Source: Podocnemis expansa (Eukaryota; Chordata; Testudines; Podocnemididae). From it: a DNA stretch of 64,000 bases. Under the pieces are notes generated by a model that saw only the letters and a list, made by a program, of their open reading frames with translations, made no database searches and was not told the DNA's origin. Positions 46,701 to 59,965 of the stretch are shown in pieces; positions within the stretch are counted from its first letter, which is position 1; each line of letters starts with the position of its first letter. Where the stretch lies: contig ML681971.1 in assembly GCA_007922195.1 (NCBI GenBank), forward strand, positions 23,687,264 to 23,751,263, given 5' to 3'. The position numbers and the translations under genes are program-made.

Positions 46701-49700
46701 GGAGGTCAAGGTTGAAAATTAGGATATTATAGATATTTGGATATTCAAAATGGTAAGGTAATTAAGTTGCTATGGTTCTCATGTTTTGATGCGAAGGAAG
46801 GTGGCTCTACTTGGTTTTCATTCAAGACTCCTTTTTACTTGCCAGATTTAGTCTTGCTTCACATGCCTTCCAGCTTCTGGTGCCTCAAGGAAGAGAGGTA
46901 ACAACACACCATATGGGCTCAGAAATGGAAGAGACTGAACCTGGGAGTGCCCCATGGGAACATTTGATAGCAGTTTACCTGAGACCTGATCTGAGGCAGG
47001 TCTCCTACCCCAGGTGGTCCGGTGAGATGCCAGGAGGGAGAGGAAAAGCCCTCTCCTGTCATTAATACCAGGACCTGCTTCTTTCCACCATTAGCAGCAG
47101 AGACAAACATCAGCTCCATCTCAAGACATGTTTTCAAAAGTGCTTTTATGGCAAGTGTGTCATTCTAACTCTCTTATTAGGTATGTTTGATGGAATATTT
47201 TTCTTCCAGGAAAAAAGGTTGGGGGGAGAACAGGGGGACCAAAAAAAATCAGTGCTTTATTCTAGGAAATTAGCTCAAAGGCAGGTTTTCCATCACTCCA
47301 ATCACAATGCATCATAAGTTCTAGCACATCATCTGCTAGGGCAATAGAAGCCTTCAAGTCTCACAAGTTTTTGGTCTCATCTGCAGCAAGCAATGACTCC
47401 TAGGCCATCTTTAAGTTCAGGAATCCCTGAAATGCTGATAAGTCCAAGGCAGCCACAAGTAAGAGCCCAGGTGTGTTCATATCAGAACATGAGCATGTCA
47501 CCCACCAGCCTCACTAATGGAAATGCTATTTGCATGTATTCACTTTCCCACCCCAGAACATCCATTAAGAATAACCTGGAAATCTTACGCTTACCTAATA
47601 TCTTAAGAAAACAGCCCTGCATTCTCTCCCACCCTCATGTTCATCATGTCTGTTGTTCTCTTCCCTGGAGACTCTTATTCCTACAGCAGATGTTTAAGAA
47701 GAGAGAGACATGTTCTGTGTAAGGGTCTCAGCACAGAATTGGTAGCTAGAAATTTTAAGAAATATAGAATGAGTCAATCCACGTCAGCTGTCCCACTTCT
47801 ACAACTAGAGAAAATATTTCCACATTAGTTTTAGATAATATCTTTCATTCACTATATACATGCCAAATATTGTTAAGGCAACTCCCTGAAGAGAAATACA
47901 TCTAGGAAATACACAGAAAAGCATTTTAAAACTGCTTTTAGTTTTTATCTCTGCATTGTATTTTTCCCAGATCAAAAAAATGCATAAGAATTATATGGGC
48001 TCACTATAATCTACTGTAACACACTACATATTTACCCAACGCATCTCACCACCACATATGGCCTGTGAGAAACAGATTTAATCTATCTTCTAGAAACCAA
48101 TAATAAATAATATCTTAATCCAACAAAGCATTTAGGTACCCGTGTAGTCCCATTGTCTCCAATTCAGGCAATTGAAGCTAAGCACCTGGTAAAATGCCTT
48201 CCTGGCAAATGTGTTGTGCTAAGGGCTTGGCAGAAATAATTTTTCCTAGCTGACGACCAGGTTTATGCATGGGTCACTTTACTGATGCCCATGAGAAAAG
48301 TTACCTCCTAAAAAGTCTGCTGCTCCCAGTTCTACAGACTATATCCTGCTCAGTGTTAGCTTCTAGCTTCCTTGGTGAGCATCTGTATTAATTTGAATTA
48401 TACAGTTCCCACAAGTACCTCAGATCATAGGCTCTCTTGGCCCAATCCTTTGAAGCAGTCAAGAATATAAAGTTCAGAGTATCCCAGACTCTCAGGGGAG
48501 CTGAAGGAGCTCATGACCAACCAAGAGATGGACCAAAAGTGACTCTCTGAATTCTTACCTGTTTGCCTCTTCTCACTCTCTGTGCAGCAATGTGCATACT
48601 TACAGCATGCAACAGAATTAAAATAATAATAAAACAGCAGCCAGTTACCATCTATCGGACTTATTTTATGCATTTCAGATTTAATAGTGATACAATATGA
48701 GCAATCATTGAATCTTTGCTTGTGAGAACACACCCTCCCTACACAATATAAAATGTTATATTAGTGTCAACATACAGCAGATGTTTGAAACCAAGATACT
48801 TAATGGAGGAGGGTTTATTATAAGATATATATTATCTGTGCCTCTATATATTAAAACCACAAAACCACACATCCCTGCTGTAGAATTTAAAGGTAAAAGT
48901 CGAAATCTCAGTTCTTCAAACTTTAGCCTTCTAATCTCAAATTTTATTAGATTTTTTTGAAAAATATTTTTCCAAAGGTCAATGTGGGCCTTTTAAAGAA
49001 AAATTAAATTCCTATTACCTCTGAGATCAATACTTGGATACACAAAACCATTAGATCAGGGCTGCCCCAGATCAGTACATGATGGCCCCAGATCTGTACC
49101 TTCCATAAAAGGAGGAGGGAGGGAGAGATGAAGGGGGAAAGTAGACCTTGCTTCCCATACAGTATTACTCCAACTCCTCACAGAAATGTGATGGGTCTGA
49201 GTCCACTTACTATGCACAGCTGTAAACTGAGTGACAGTGAAGAGCGGGATTCCACAACAATCAGGTTATTTCTCTGCATTCAGTATTTGTCCAGATCACT
49301 CTTCACTAACATAACAGACTTTGCAAGCCACCTATCGTCCCAGCTTTCCTCACATTTTCCCTCTCCAACGCTGGAAATTTTTGCATAAGGAATTTCCCTC
49401 TGTTTTCTATTTTGGAGGCTTTAATGAAGATCAAAATTGTGATGGTTTCCTCTTCCTGAAAGACTCACTCTCTAAGTGGAACTTTTTCCCCTGCCAGATT
49501 TTGGTTCCCTCTCTGATACTACTAGAGTATAGCATCCAGAAAGCATTATGTTCATCTCTCTTTTGCATAGTCCACCTATCTGACATTGAGTGGGACATGA
49601 AGAAGAAAGGAGGAGAGAAGGAATAACTGACGTCCTATTATCTCTGCTCTTTTTGCACCTTCTTTTCCACTCACTCACTCTCTTTTCCCCCTTATGAGCT

Positions 49701-51254
49701 TTGCTCCCGCCTATGAAAAATCAGCAAATAAAAAGTTACATTAACCCCACCCTGACCTCTCCGACATAATACACTGTGGGTTGATGGGCTGCCTTTGGAG
49801 CTTCGTTGAAAAGCTGTCATTCTTCGGCATCCCAAGTACAGCCTAGGGAGCATTTACCAGATAATTAATATATTAAATGCATGAAAAATAGTTACACAGA
49901 GCCCCCTCCCTTCACATCCTTTCCTCCCAGCTCACACCCAACCCAGCTGCGATCTCTTTCCAAGGAAAGGGGGAGAGATAAAAAAAAAATAGATACAGCC
50001 TGCATACCATCAATATAAAAGCATCCCCTGAATAGCCATCATAAAAACTGTTCATAATTTTATAGCTTCATTCGTGCTGGAGCACCATAAAGGCAGGCCA
50101 TATTTTTTACACTCAGGATGCCTCATAAAAAAAAACAAAAAACAAAAAGGAGAGGGGGGAGCAAGAAGGAAGGAAGGAAAGTTGGCATCATAGTGTTAGA
50201 GAGATGGGCCAATGCAGCATCAGTTCACCTGATAGCAAAACGATGAGAGAGAAAGGGGGGTGTGCGTCCATGTGTGTGTCCTCCCTGACCTGCGAGGTTC
50301 TGAATCCTGATGAGGCCATCAGAATAATTATTAATTGGGAAGTCTTTATCCACCCCCCCTTTTTTTTGCTGACTACATATTTGCCTTTTACAAGGATGAT
50401 GGAAAGCTAGTAAAACAGCCCCTTGTCCTAGAACTGCGTCCTTCACCTTTTAAGGGGCTAGCATCCTTTTTTTGTTTCATTCTCCCTCCCCCAGCCCTGA
50501 ATGCAAAATTCATGAACTGACGCATGGATTAACAAATAAATTATAATGAAGGCAAATGGATGGCAATAAAAAATAATAATAGAAAAAAAGAGGCCTCACC
50601 TTCACAAGACAGAGGCTGAGAATTATAACAAACTGGCACATTTATTTCCCTGATGCCTTCTCTCCTGGTTGGGAAGCTGGCTTTTTAAAGGCATTTTATC
50701 CTTTATTTCCTATAATATATTTGGACAAGGCAGCTGTAAATCTGAGCAGAGAGGAGAAATCAAGGTGCAGCAGGGGTAGATAGGTGGAAAGAAGTTGTGT
50801 TCATTTGTGGATACAGCCCCTGAGCTATTCTGAACCAGGAATTTAAAGCCTTTGTATCTCCATAAAGTAAACTTGCAAGGCTCTCTACCTCTGTCTCTGC
50901 TACTGGGGGACATATAGGCAATTAAACCAGGGGTTTAATCTTAGAAGGGAGATAGGTACAACAACAGAGGTCTCCCTTTAAAGTGCACCAGCTGACTTGG
51001 GTAAACTAAACAATGTTGCCTCCCTACACCTCCAGCATTCTCTAGGTACCCCTAACATAAATAGAGAGAATGGAACAAACACACCAAGACTCATGCTTAT
51101 TATCCAAGGCCAAGCTAGCAAATTTAAAAGGCCATCACTATTTTCAGCATCAGCACACCAGTTTGGTGACTAACAGATTACAGTTCTCCTTCCAATTCTC
51201 TACTCTATAAAGTCTCAGGATCCAGATCAGTACCAGACCTGAGAAAATTTTAAA
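46701..51254. other. Unique noncoding DNA, no gene seen
   Basis: AT-rich unique sequence without bounded elements. 49740-50150 is entered separately. Frames at 47393-47722 and 49321-49626 have no recognisable domain. A-rich and polypurine tracts lie near 49980 and 50130-50185. Confidence 0.45.
49740..50150. promoter_or_regulatory. Candidate conserved noncoding element
   Basis: Unique block including CCAGATAATTAATATATTAA, ATGCATGAAAAATAG, CATAAAAACTG and TTCATAATTTTATAGC. These are homeodomain/HOX-like and MEF2-like words without repeats, typical of enhancers. Texture-based inference only. Confidence 0.27.
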
Positions 51255-51375
51255 ATCAAGTCTGGATGTTTTTTTAAAAAAAGCTCTAGTTCCAACAGGA
51301 ATAAATTTAAGGAAATCATATGACCTGTGTTATGTAGGTCAGACAAAAGTCCCTTCTAGCCATATCTATGAATCT
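51255..51375 (+). repeat. CR1 3' tail (forward), diverged
   Basis: The words CATATGACCTGTGTTATGTA, GGTCAGACAAAAGTCCCTTC and TAGCCATATCTATGAATCTG match the sense 3' end of a reptilian CR1. Older than the 46.4-kb copy. Confidence 0.5.
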
Positions 51376-53079
51376 GGTCAAAAACAGGTAATTTTTCAAC
51401 CTATGGGAAAATATAAATGAAAAGTAAAAACAATTAGTTTTCCAATTTTCAGTAAAAAAAAAAGTTCACATTGTGTCAAAAAGCCAAAAATTCTTTGGAT
51501 GCTGAAAATAAGATTTTCTGCCAAGAATGGCTGGAAAGTGCTTGGCTTTCGGCCCCCAATATTTTTTTTTTTCCATCAGACAACTAAAAAAATTCCAAGG
51601 AAAACAGATACTTTTGTTAAAGTATTTGTTTAATCAAAAATCCAATTTTCAATTTAAAAAAACATCAATGGAAAAATACTTTAAAAACCAGATTTAGTCA
51701 TGACGACATCCCTTTACCTCAACTCCAGTCTATGGCTCCTGCACTAACAGGGCTTGTTTGTAATTCATCTGGCCCAATTTCCAGACTACATTAAATGTTC
51801 CCTCTTTCTGGGCAGTTACAAAGAGGACCAAGAGATCAAGGGAGATGTAATGCATATGTGAGGATCTTTTACATGCATTTGCCAGTAAGTTACAGATCTA
51901 GAAAACATTTTGGATCTAGACAAAAATTAGCCAAGTTTCAGCTCAGAGAGAACCTAGTTATCCTGAAATATTTAAAACAGTGTAAGCAAATAAAAATGTT
52001 AAAAGTTCTATCCATGGATTCAAGATGAAGTTTTATGTAATGTGTTTCTAGAGTAAACATTTTTTTTTAAAATACACACAGGTTCTCTATGGAAATCACA
52101 CACACTGTTTAGTCCAATTCAGTGAGGTACATAAACATGTGCATAAATTTAAGTAGTGAGTTGTCCCAGTGAAGTCATTGGAACTATTACTAGAAGTCTT
52201 GTACATGACCTGGATTGTGAGCAAGCAGAAGCATGTGTATGAACATATATTGAGTGAGAGTGGCCAGGCACACACACTCCCATAGAGAAGAAATTTGTGT
52301 TTCAGAGGGAAGAATATTCCTTCCTACTTCATTACACTTAAGTTCACTTAATTAAGGGATGGTGACAAAGCAGGGAATCAATATGTCTAGCTCTAATCAG
52401 ACGTACTATGTAGACCTCCCCAATCACAGCTCTCTTGCTGCACATTGGTCCTGACTAGCAGCTACCATTCCAGCCAAGCATTCCTGGAGCAGAACTTGCG
52501 GTTCCTGCCAACTTGCATGGTGGATTTAGCATTGACCACAACTGTGGACTAGGAGACCCAACGTCATTTTCACTATTGGCCTAACCCAAATGAGCACAGA
52601 CTCAAACGATTTGAGACGCTCATGATACCTCTGTACTGTATAGTATATCCCAAGCAAGAGTGAGAGTTGCTGTCCAGGGTGATGAAACAGTTTAATAGGC
52701 TGTTCTAACATTCTCTAATAATGTGATGTTAACTTTGCACTCGGAGAAGTCTTCTGCCCTTTCCAATTTTATCCTTTCCCTTCAGGGCAAACATCGGTTT
52801 ATTTTCCCCCACTGTGTTCCTGATGGGGTTGAAATTAACAAGACCCTCCCTGCTTAGAGAGCAAGCGCCAGCTATTCTGCCATCACAGTTCCAGCAGTAA
52901 TGTTAGTTATCTCTGCTACAGAGACTGCAGGGGGGATCAACAAACATTGATTTTGCAGGACCTGCAAAAATATCCAGCTATTGCTTCTTTTAAACTTATC
53001 AAAGGTTAAGGGGATATTTTCTCACCTCAGTCTGAGAGCATTGCCCAATAGATAGTTTGGAGGTACCATATGGTCTTTT
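51376..53079. other. Unique noncoding DNA, no gene seen
   Basis: AT-rich with several A and T runs near 51450-51700. No exon or bounded element was recognised. Confidence 0.45.
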
Positions 53080-53490
53080 TCAGGGGGGGTAGCCATGTTA
53101 GTCTTGTTCAGCAAAAAACAAACAAGGGGTCCTGGGGCACTTTTAGAGGCCAACACATTTTTTTTGCATGAGCTTTCATGGATGTAATTCCACTTTGTCA
53201 GATACATGAAAAGGAAGGTATAACATGTCAGGTGAATAAATACAGAGAAGGGTAAGTCACAAGTGAATAAATACAGAGAAGGGTAAGTCACAAGTTTTTC
53301 CACACTGTTTGAATCAAAACAAATTGTTTGGATTGCTGAAAAAGTTTGAACTGACCTTGTGACTTACCCTTCTCTGGATTTATTTACCTGACATGTTATA
53401 CCTTCCATTCATGCATCTGGCAAAGTGGGATTATGCCCACGAAAGTTCATATGATAAATAAATTTGCTGGCCTTTAGAAGTGCCACAAAT
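53080..53490. mobile_element. Inverted pair of PLE 3' ends
   Basis: Left arm reversed (TAGCCATGTTAGTCTTGTTC, CATGAGCTTTCATGGATG, reaching GAAGGTATAACATGTCAGGT). Right arm forward (CACTGTTTGAATCAAAACAA, CTGACATGTTATACCTTCC, GGGATTATGCCCACGAAAG). Both 3' ends face outward, as in the pair at 35762-35987, and the arms share more sequence (about 150 bp each). A 31-bp exact tandem duplication at 53232-53262 and 53263-53293 sits at the inner edge. A possible target duplication (TCTTTTTCAG and TCTTTTTAG) is imperfect. Confidence 0.8.
53232..53293. repeat. 31-bp exact tandem duplication
   Basis: Two adjacent copies of a unit beginning GTGAATAAATACAGAG and ending GTAAGTCACAA. It lies at the centre of the PLE inverted pair, where the reversed arm gives way to the forward arm. 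Confidence 0.9.
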
Positions 53491-56270
53491 TTCTTTTTAG
53501 TTCTTTATATAGTCTGTCAAATTCATGTCTTGGGTTAGTTAATGGCAGGCCAAATACTTCCAAAGTTCACCAATGTAGGGTCAGGCCAATTCCATCAGCC
53601 TCAGTGTCCTGAATCCAGAGTAACTCTGTTGGTTTTAGTGAAATGACTCTGGATTTATACCAGTGTAATTCAGAGCAGATTTTAGCTCAATGTTTATGCA
53701 TCCATCACACAGAGGGGGAAAATAAACTGTTTCCTAATTAACATGCCATTCACATTGTATCTGGCCATTGCTTTCCAGGGTAACTTCATAGTGTTGGAAA
53801 ACAGTAACTAAACATCTAAAACTGAAGTAAAAACTCATACCCAACAATGTCCAACAGCCAACACTTGGGCAACGCCAGGGTGGTAACAACAGTAAGAAGT
53901 GTGTGTACAGCTACTGAACTAAGAACTGTCATTCGTGTGCATGCACAGGGTGGAAAAAAATCCGCAAGGCTGACTGCAACTTACAGAGCTCTCTCATTTG
54001 TCTCTTTCATGTTTATTCATGGAGAACTATGACAGAGGGATATGACTCCATTCTGAAGTTGTCAGCATGTGACCTAACAGTAAGAATTAGTGAGCCACAC
54101 CACAAAGAGACATACTGTGTCTGCATAACATTGTCAATAATATTAATGCAGGCTCTAGAAATGAATAAAGCTTCCTGAAGGAGGGGAAAAAATAAGGTAA
54201 AGGAGGGGGCAAGGGTGAACAAAGGTAAATGGAAGAAATCCAATATGCAATTCTGAGCTTCATAATACTTGATCATTTATGAGAGGTATTTCCATAAATC
54301 CCAGGCTTTCAAATCTCATTGAGAAAGAGGATCTGAGTTACATTTGAGAACCTGGAGAACCAAAGATTTAGCTTGAGTGGAGGCATCTAAAACGATCTAT
54401 CTCCACCCTCTGGTCTCACCACCCTTATCTCTCTTGTTGGGCCACCTATTTTGCTTCAGGCAATAGGCCAACTTCTACACAGGGGGTTTGGAAGACACGA
54501 TGCCATAACTGTTTGTTACTGGGGCTCTGGATACTAGCTTACAGTGGACTGTAGGTCTGATGTCATACACTATGTACCTGCAGCTGCAACTCAATCAAGA
54601 ATCACAAACTGCAGAGTCAGCCACAGGGGTTGCAAGAGTGACAAAAGATGCTTCCTAAAAGCAAAATTTGTTCTATTAGTAGCACTCCCAGAAGCCTAGG
54701 AATGAGAAACTGAATTTTTAGCCTCCAGCCATCTTCCCTACCCAAGCCTGGAGGGCCTAACCTTACCATTAAGTCATTGTGTGTTTCTAGAAAATGTTAC
54801 TCAAGAAAGAATAAGTAGAAACAATGACCATCTAAGATATTTCTGTCATCATAGTTTCCATAACACTGAGTTCTCTTCTAGGAACACTTCACCCATACTA
54901 CAACCTAGTGGCCCACTTCTGCCACTGGCTTCAAGGCAGCAAAAGGGAGTTTCTAGGCACAGAGCCAGTTGTAAGATGGGTGACTCAATGATCCTGTGGG
55001 AGAATGTCAGCAACTTGCACCCTACACAGATGGCAAAAGTGACATCTGGAGATGTTAAGTGGTGCACCAAGTTATACAGGATGTGTCTACCCTGCTCAGT
55101 GAGCCAGGGCTGTGACTCAGATTTGAGCTCATGACCCCCATCCATCCACATACAAATAATTTGATTCAGATCAGTAAGCACTCAGGATCTGGGTCCTAAG
55201 ACTCTGCTTGGTGAAGATGGAGTATGTGTCCAGAACACAAGTCTCTCTGTGACTTGGATCCCCATCCTATCATTTTGATGTGTGGACACAGTGCAAGCCA
55301 CTGGCTGAAGTCAGAAGTAGTACAGTACAGAAGTATTACAATGGCCCAGAGACCCAGATCCAGCAATTTAAACCCAAGTTTATAAAGCTCTTCAGATGTT
55401 CAAGTATGGACTTGGAAATACCAAGTCCACAAGTCCAAGTGCCACAGACCCTGCCTTAATGTGCATTGCAGACATACCCACCGGGAACAGGCAGCAGCAC
55501 AAAAGACTTGGAGACAGGACCATTGGGCTCCCTCTTCAGATGTAGCCTCCAAAAAAGAAAAAAAAAAAACAAACAAAAAAACCCAATACTGTCACCCAGC
55601 TGTCTCTCTACACATCAGAGACTGTGTCTTGGCACCTAAATCTGAAAAGGGAGCCCAGGATCCCTGTAGTCCAGTGCCAGGGAGATAAAATTCCACTCTG
55701 AGACACAAAGTGTGCAGCTTGCCCATTTGCTTATTCATCCCCCTCTGCCCCAAAAAAGCCTGATGATGGCTAATCCAATCGATTGTAGACACAACCTGCA
55801 TTAGAACTTAAAATAAAGCAAGAGGAAGATTTGAAGGCTAAGGGATCAAGCTGGCATCCACAGAAATCAACGGGAAGATTGCCACTGAGTTCAGTAGTTG
55901 TATCAGACCCTAAAGGGGGACTGGCTCTGCCTTCAATGTGCCTGTCCCCCTTGTCTTATTATTGGCAAGGGCAATTTGGCACCTGAGGGAGAAAAATAAG
56001 ACCATGGCAGGCTTGTGCCTCAAGCCATGTCACCCTGGCTAGCACTTTCTCCACAAGCAGCACAAGAAATGGCAGCCAGAGGATTTTATTTCTCCTGTTT
56101 CCAATCTATGCCCTTAACAAAATTGACAACTGTGTTTTTTTAAATGCAAAGCTATTTGGGGAAAAAGTGCAATAAGAATAGTCTAACAATACACACACAC
56201 ACACCCCTTACCTAAAAAAAAAATCAAACAAAACAACACACACAAAATCCTTCTACAGCCAATGATTTTA

Positions 56271-56275
<5 letters not shown>
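53491..56275. other. Unique noncoding DNA, no gene seen
   Basis: No exon or bounded element recognised. Frames at 54781-55134 and 54849-55181 overlap on opposite strands and carry no domain. 55555-55580 is an A-rich tract. Confidence 0.45.

Positions 56276-56344
<69 letters not shown>
56276..56344. repeat. AC dinucleotide microsatellite, about 34 units
   Basis: An uninterrupted AC run. A second shorter AC run lies at 56190-56204. Expected to be highly polymorphic. The minus-strand cysteine-valine open frame across it is simply its translation. Confidence 0.95.
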
Positions 56345-56346
<2 letters not shown>

Positions 56347-58963
56347 TCTCGCAGTACAGTATCAATGTAACCTGATTCAATTCTAGACCCTGTCATGGAT
56401 TAGATTCTCAAGTAGTTGGTTTTTCTTTTTAAATTTTAAACAGCTTTCCTACTTGGTCTGACCAAGGTTCAGGTAAATTACTGAAAAAGCACTGACTAAT
56501 TTAAAAAAATATTTAAGAAACTCCAAGTTCCCTGCCTCTTTTACTATCCTCTGCTCCATAATTACATTGCACTGCCTGATATTTTCATGGAACATTAACT
56601 GAAGTCAGGTGACTGCCCCCTTACAGTCTACGCCTATCCGTTACCCATAAGACCCCCATGGACCTTGACATTATTAATAGTCCTATTCATTAAGTATTAC
56701 TCTTGTAGAATGAGTAGCATAATATTGGCCTGGAGATAGGAACAGGCAGAAGGAATAAGTCAAATTAATTTTCCGCAGCAAACGCCCCGATTCTGTAAAT
56801 GACATTCTATACTGTTAGCATTTTAAATGTGACACAAATGGCAGGAGATACAATTTGAAAGCAAAATAGTGGAAGACATGGCTCAGGGTGTAATGTGCTG
56901 CATAAAAATCCAATAACATCAGTTACACGAAGGAAAGGAATGAACCAACCCATGGAGGGTTTCAATTTGCATTTGTTTAAAAATGGCAGGTAGAGGGAGC
57001 AAGTGGGAAGGCTGCAATTTGGAGATTAAATTTTTTCCTCCTTTGTGGCACTGGGCAAGAGAGACAAGAGAAAAAAAATAAAGCTTCTTGAAGCTCACTC
57101 CCAGTTTTTCTCTTCCTACCAGTATAAAACTGGAATGGCACAATGCTGCCCTCTGCATTTTAAAGTCCAGCTAAAGGTGGCCAAAGAAAAGAATGACCTG
57201 CTGGCCTAACTTAAAGGGTCAGTGAAACATGTATGGGGGGGGGGGGGGATGAGCAAGCTGAGCTTTCTGATTTTCAGCCTTTGAAGAAGCACACTCAGGT
57301 TCACATGCACATTCAAGGAAGAGTGAGAAAACAACAGATAGAATTAAAAAAAACAGCAGAGAAAGGGCAGAATGAATGAGAGAGACAGAGCACGAGTGGA
57401 CAAAAAGGAAAAGGCAGCAGTGTAACCCTTCCTTGTTCCCACTTAATAGACCTTGAAGAGCTAGGTCTACTCCAACCTCCTTGATTTAAAACAAAACAAA
57501 ACAAAGCAAAACCCATTATCATTTTGTGATAACACAAAACTCAGACCCTGAGCTGGGTGTGAATTCTGTGAGAAGGCCCCTGGGCTAAGCAAACACTCCC
57601 AGTTTTAAAGTCACCCATCAAGCTCATCTGCTGCCACCCACCAAAGCTGGGCGTGTTTGACATCCACAATTGGACCCAACAGTTGTGGCTTTGGCGCATC
57701 TTGAGTAAGTGAGGCAGCCAGCCTTGGCAGACAGTTTGCCCAGTTTCTGATTTCCAGTATGTCCTAAACTGTATGTTTACCTTCCCTTTTTGCTTTTTGT
57801 TTTATCAAAGTCATTATGTCAGAGTTATAGACCAAGAGGCAAGGAGAACTCTGGTCAAGACAAGAAAATGCAAACCCAGAGACTCAGAGGTCTTATATAG
57901 GTTGAAGTGCTACATGGCATTTTATTTAACAGCAGCAGCAAAGACTTTGCCTAATGAACATGGAATAAATGCACCTAACTGCCCCAGAAAGCACATCATG
58001 ACAGTATCTTAGGGGAGAATCCTATCATTTACTTGAAAAAAGCCATGTTCAGTCCTGTAATCTATAATTACGTATTTTATGGTATGTTACCTAGAGGTGT
58101 TTGTTTATTGGAGTGTTTCTATCAATAAGAAACTGCCGAGAGGAGGGTTAATCAGTTTCTTGATCCTTGGAAGAATTTTTTACATTTGAAGATATTTTAT
58201 TAGCATTTGCCGCAGCGCATGGCTTTTCTTGTAGTATATGTCTCTGCGATCTGCCTTTCAACTTTTCTAGGCTATGCTATATCTAAAGAAGCTCAGGAAG
58301 AGATCTGAAATATCCTAGAGGATTTTTGTTTTAGGGAAGAATAATTTTGTGTATGCTGTTTCCCTCTAAAGCACCGATCCCCAATGCATAAGCGCAGGAC
58401 ACACCAATGCAGTAAAATCATTGGGGCATTACAGGGCCTACTGTTGCTTTCCACTGTACAATAAAACTCAGAGGATATTCTTGCTTCAAAAACCCAGGCC
58501 TACATATGAACCAGGGGAAAACATCTAGTGGTTGTTAACAGCTGATGTTCAACTGAGTGCTTCCAATTCCACGAGAAGAGGGCAGGGGCACACAACCATG
58601 TCAGTCAAAGCACAAAAGAAAAGAAAACATTGGGAGAACGGGAAGACAGTGGGATGATGGAATCTTGGGCTAGAAGAGAGGAGACAGAAATGGACGATCC
58701 AGCAACTGGTTAGGTCTGTTTGTTTCTGTGGTCATGTTAGCTTTACAGAACAGGTTTACCTGATGCCTGCAGACTGGAAGATAAGCAAGCTTCTCCTGAA
58801 GGAAAGGACTTGAGATTTACTGTAATGACTGCATGTGCTATTCAAGCCTCCTCTTTGCCTTCCTCCCCAAAAGGCACCCAATGTCCAAACTTTCTGCTCC
58901 AACTTTGGTCTGCTGGTTGGCAGAAAACAGCCACACTGCTCAGCCATCTCATGAAAAGGAGAA
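56345..58963. other. Unique noncoding DNA, no gene seen
   Basis: Includes a 14-bp G run (57235-57248) and a candidate conserved block entered separately at 58040-58270. No gene recognised. Confidence 0.45.
58040..58270. promoter_or_regulatory. Candidate conserved noncoding element
   Basis: Unique block with TCTATAATTACGTATTTTAT, TTGTTTATTGGAG (forkhead-like), CTATCAATAAGAAACTG and TTAATCAGTTTCTTGATCC. No repeats; CpG-containing GCCGCAGCGCATGG is retained. Texture suggests constraint; unproved. Confidence 0.28.
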
Positions 58964-59965
58964 GTTACTTACCTTGTACAGTAACTGGACTTTGAGCATG
59001 TTCTCCCCTAGGAACTCTGGGCAAAGATGTGGTGTGCCCATGCACACTTGATCAGAGATTTTCACCAGGAGTGCCAACGAAGTGGCCGTTTCAGCTGGTG
59101 CTGTATTTTCAGTACCACGGGCATGAGCACCTCAGCAACACTGGCATTGGGGCAAGGCCTCCTGTGATGCAGGCTGAGGAGACAATTTCCCCCCTCCTGG
59201 AGAATGGGATCATTTTTATTTTAAGGATCTGGATCACCCTGAAGGCCAGGGCCACTCTGAGGATCACCCAAGGTATTTGCTTAGTAACGGAGCAGAGACT
59301 GTCTCCAGGACTGTGAATAACTGAACTGCTGGTACCGTAAGGATAAATCAGAACCTGTGGGTCCCAGTGAGCACTTCATCAACAAGAGTTCTAGTCTGTC
59401 CTCCCTTGATTTGTTACATCTGCTTTAAAATCCTGAGGAGATCTTACATTTGGAGGAAATGTGACTCTCTACCAGGCACCACAGGCAGTTTGAACATCAA
59501 TTGCTTCATGGGAAAGGCCTACAGCTGGTTTGGAAGATTGGAGTTTTGTCATAACTCATACTTGAGGACACAGATCAAGGTCCGAGAGGAGAAGTGAGAA
59601 GCAGATCAGGCAATTGAAGGAAAGAGGACATACATCCTCAACAAAAGCAGAGACTCTGATAAATGAAAGCCGATAAAAGAAAAACAACAAAAGAGAAAGG
59701 AAGGGCTAAGCAAGAGGGGTAGCAAGCTGAGTAGCAGACACTGCAATGCTGTATCTCACCTAGGGGTTGGTTGAGAAGGAACTGACATGGTGCTGAACCA
59801 CATGCCATAAAAGTATCCTTGTACTGGAGCACAAAAGCATCTAGTGCGCAGGCACAGACCACAGAGGTTCTGCTGAAAGTCTGCAGTCAAGTGTGCATGG
59901 CTATGCGCACCTCTGCAGAGGGGTACTAAAGCAGCAGCAGCTTGGTTCACATGGTCAGCAGTACC
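58964..59965. mobile_element. Short DIRS-like element with inverted ends (probable)
   Basis: The left end begins GTTACTTACCTTGTACAGTA, the same start as the DIRS terminus at 31206. About 60-110 bp inward, CCCATGCACACTTGATCAGA with GATTTTCACCAG faces an inverted partner near 59860-59900 (as complement, GCCATGCACACTTGACTGCA with GACTTTCAGCAG). The body of about 800 bp has no RT or recombinase motif, so this would be an internally deleted copy. Right limit is approximate. Confidence 0.45.

Noticed and set aside
56183..56380. Cysteine-valine open frame on the minus strand
   Set aside because: Direct translation of the AC microsatellite.
58375..58530. Possible hAT-like repeat near CACCGATCCCCAATG
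   Set aside because: Only a loose resemblance to hAT termini; no matching right end.
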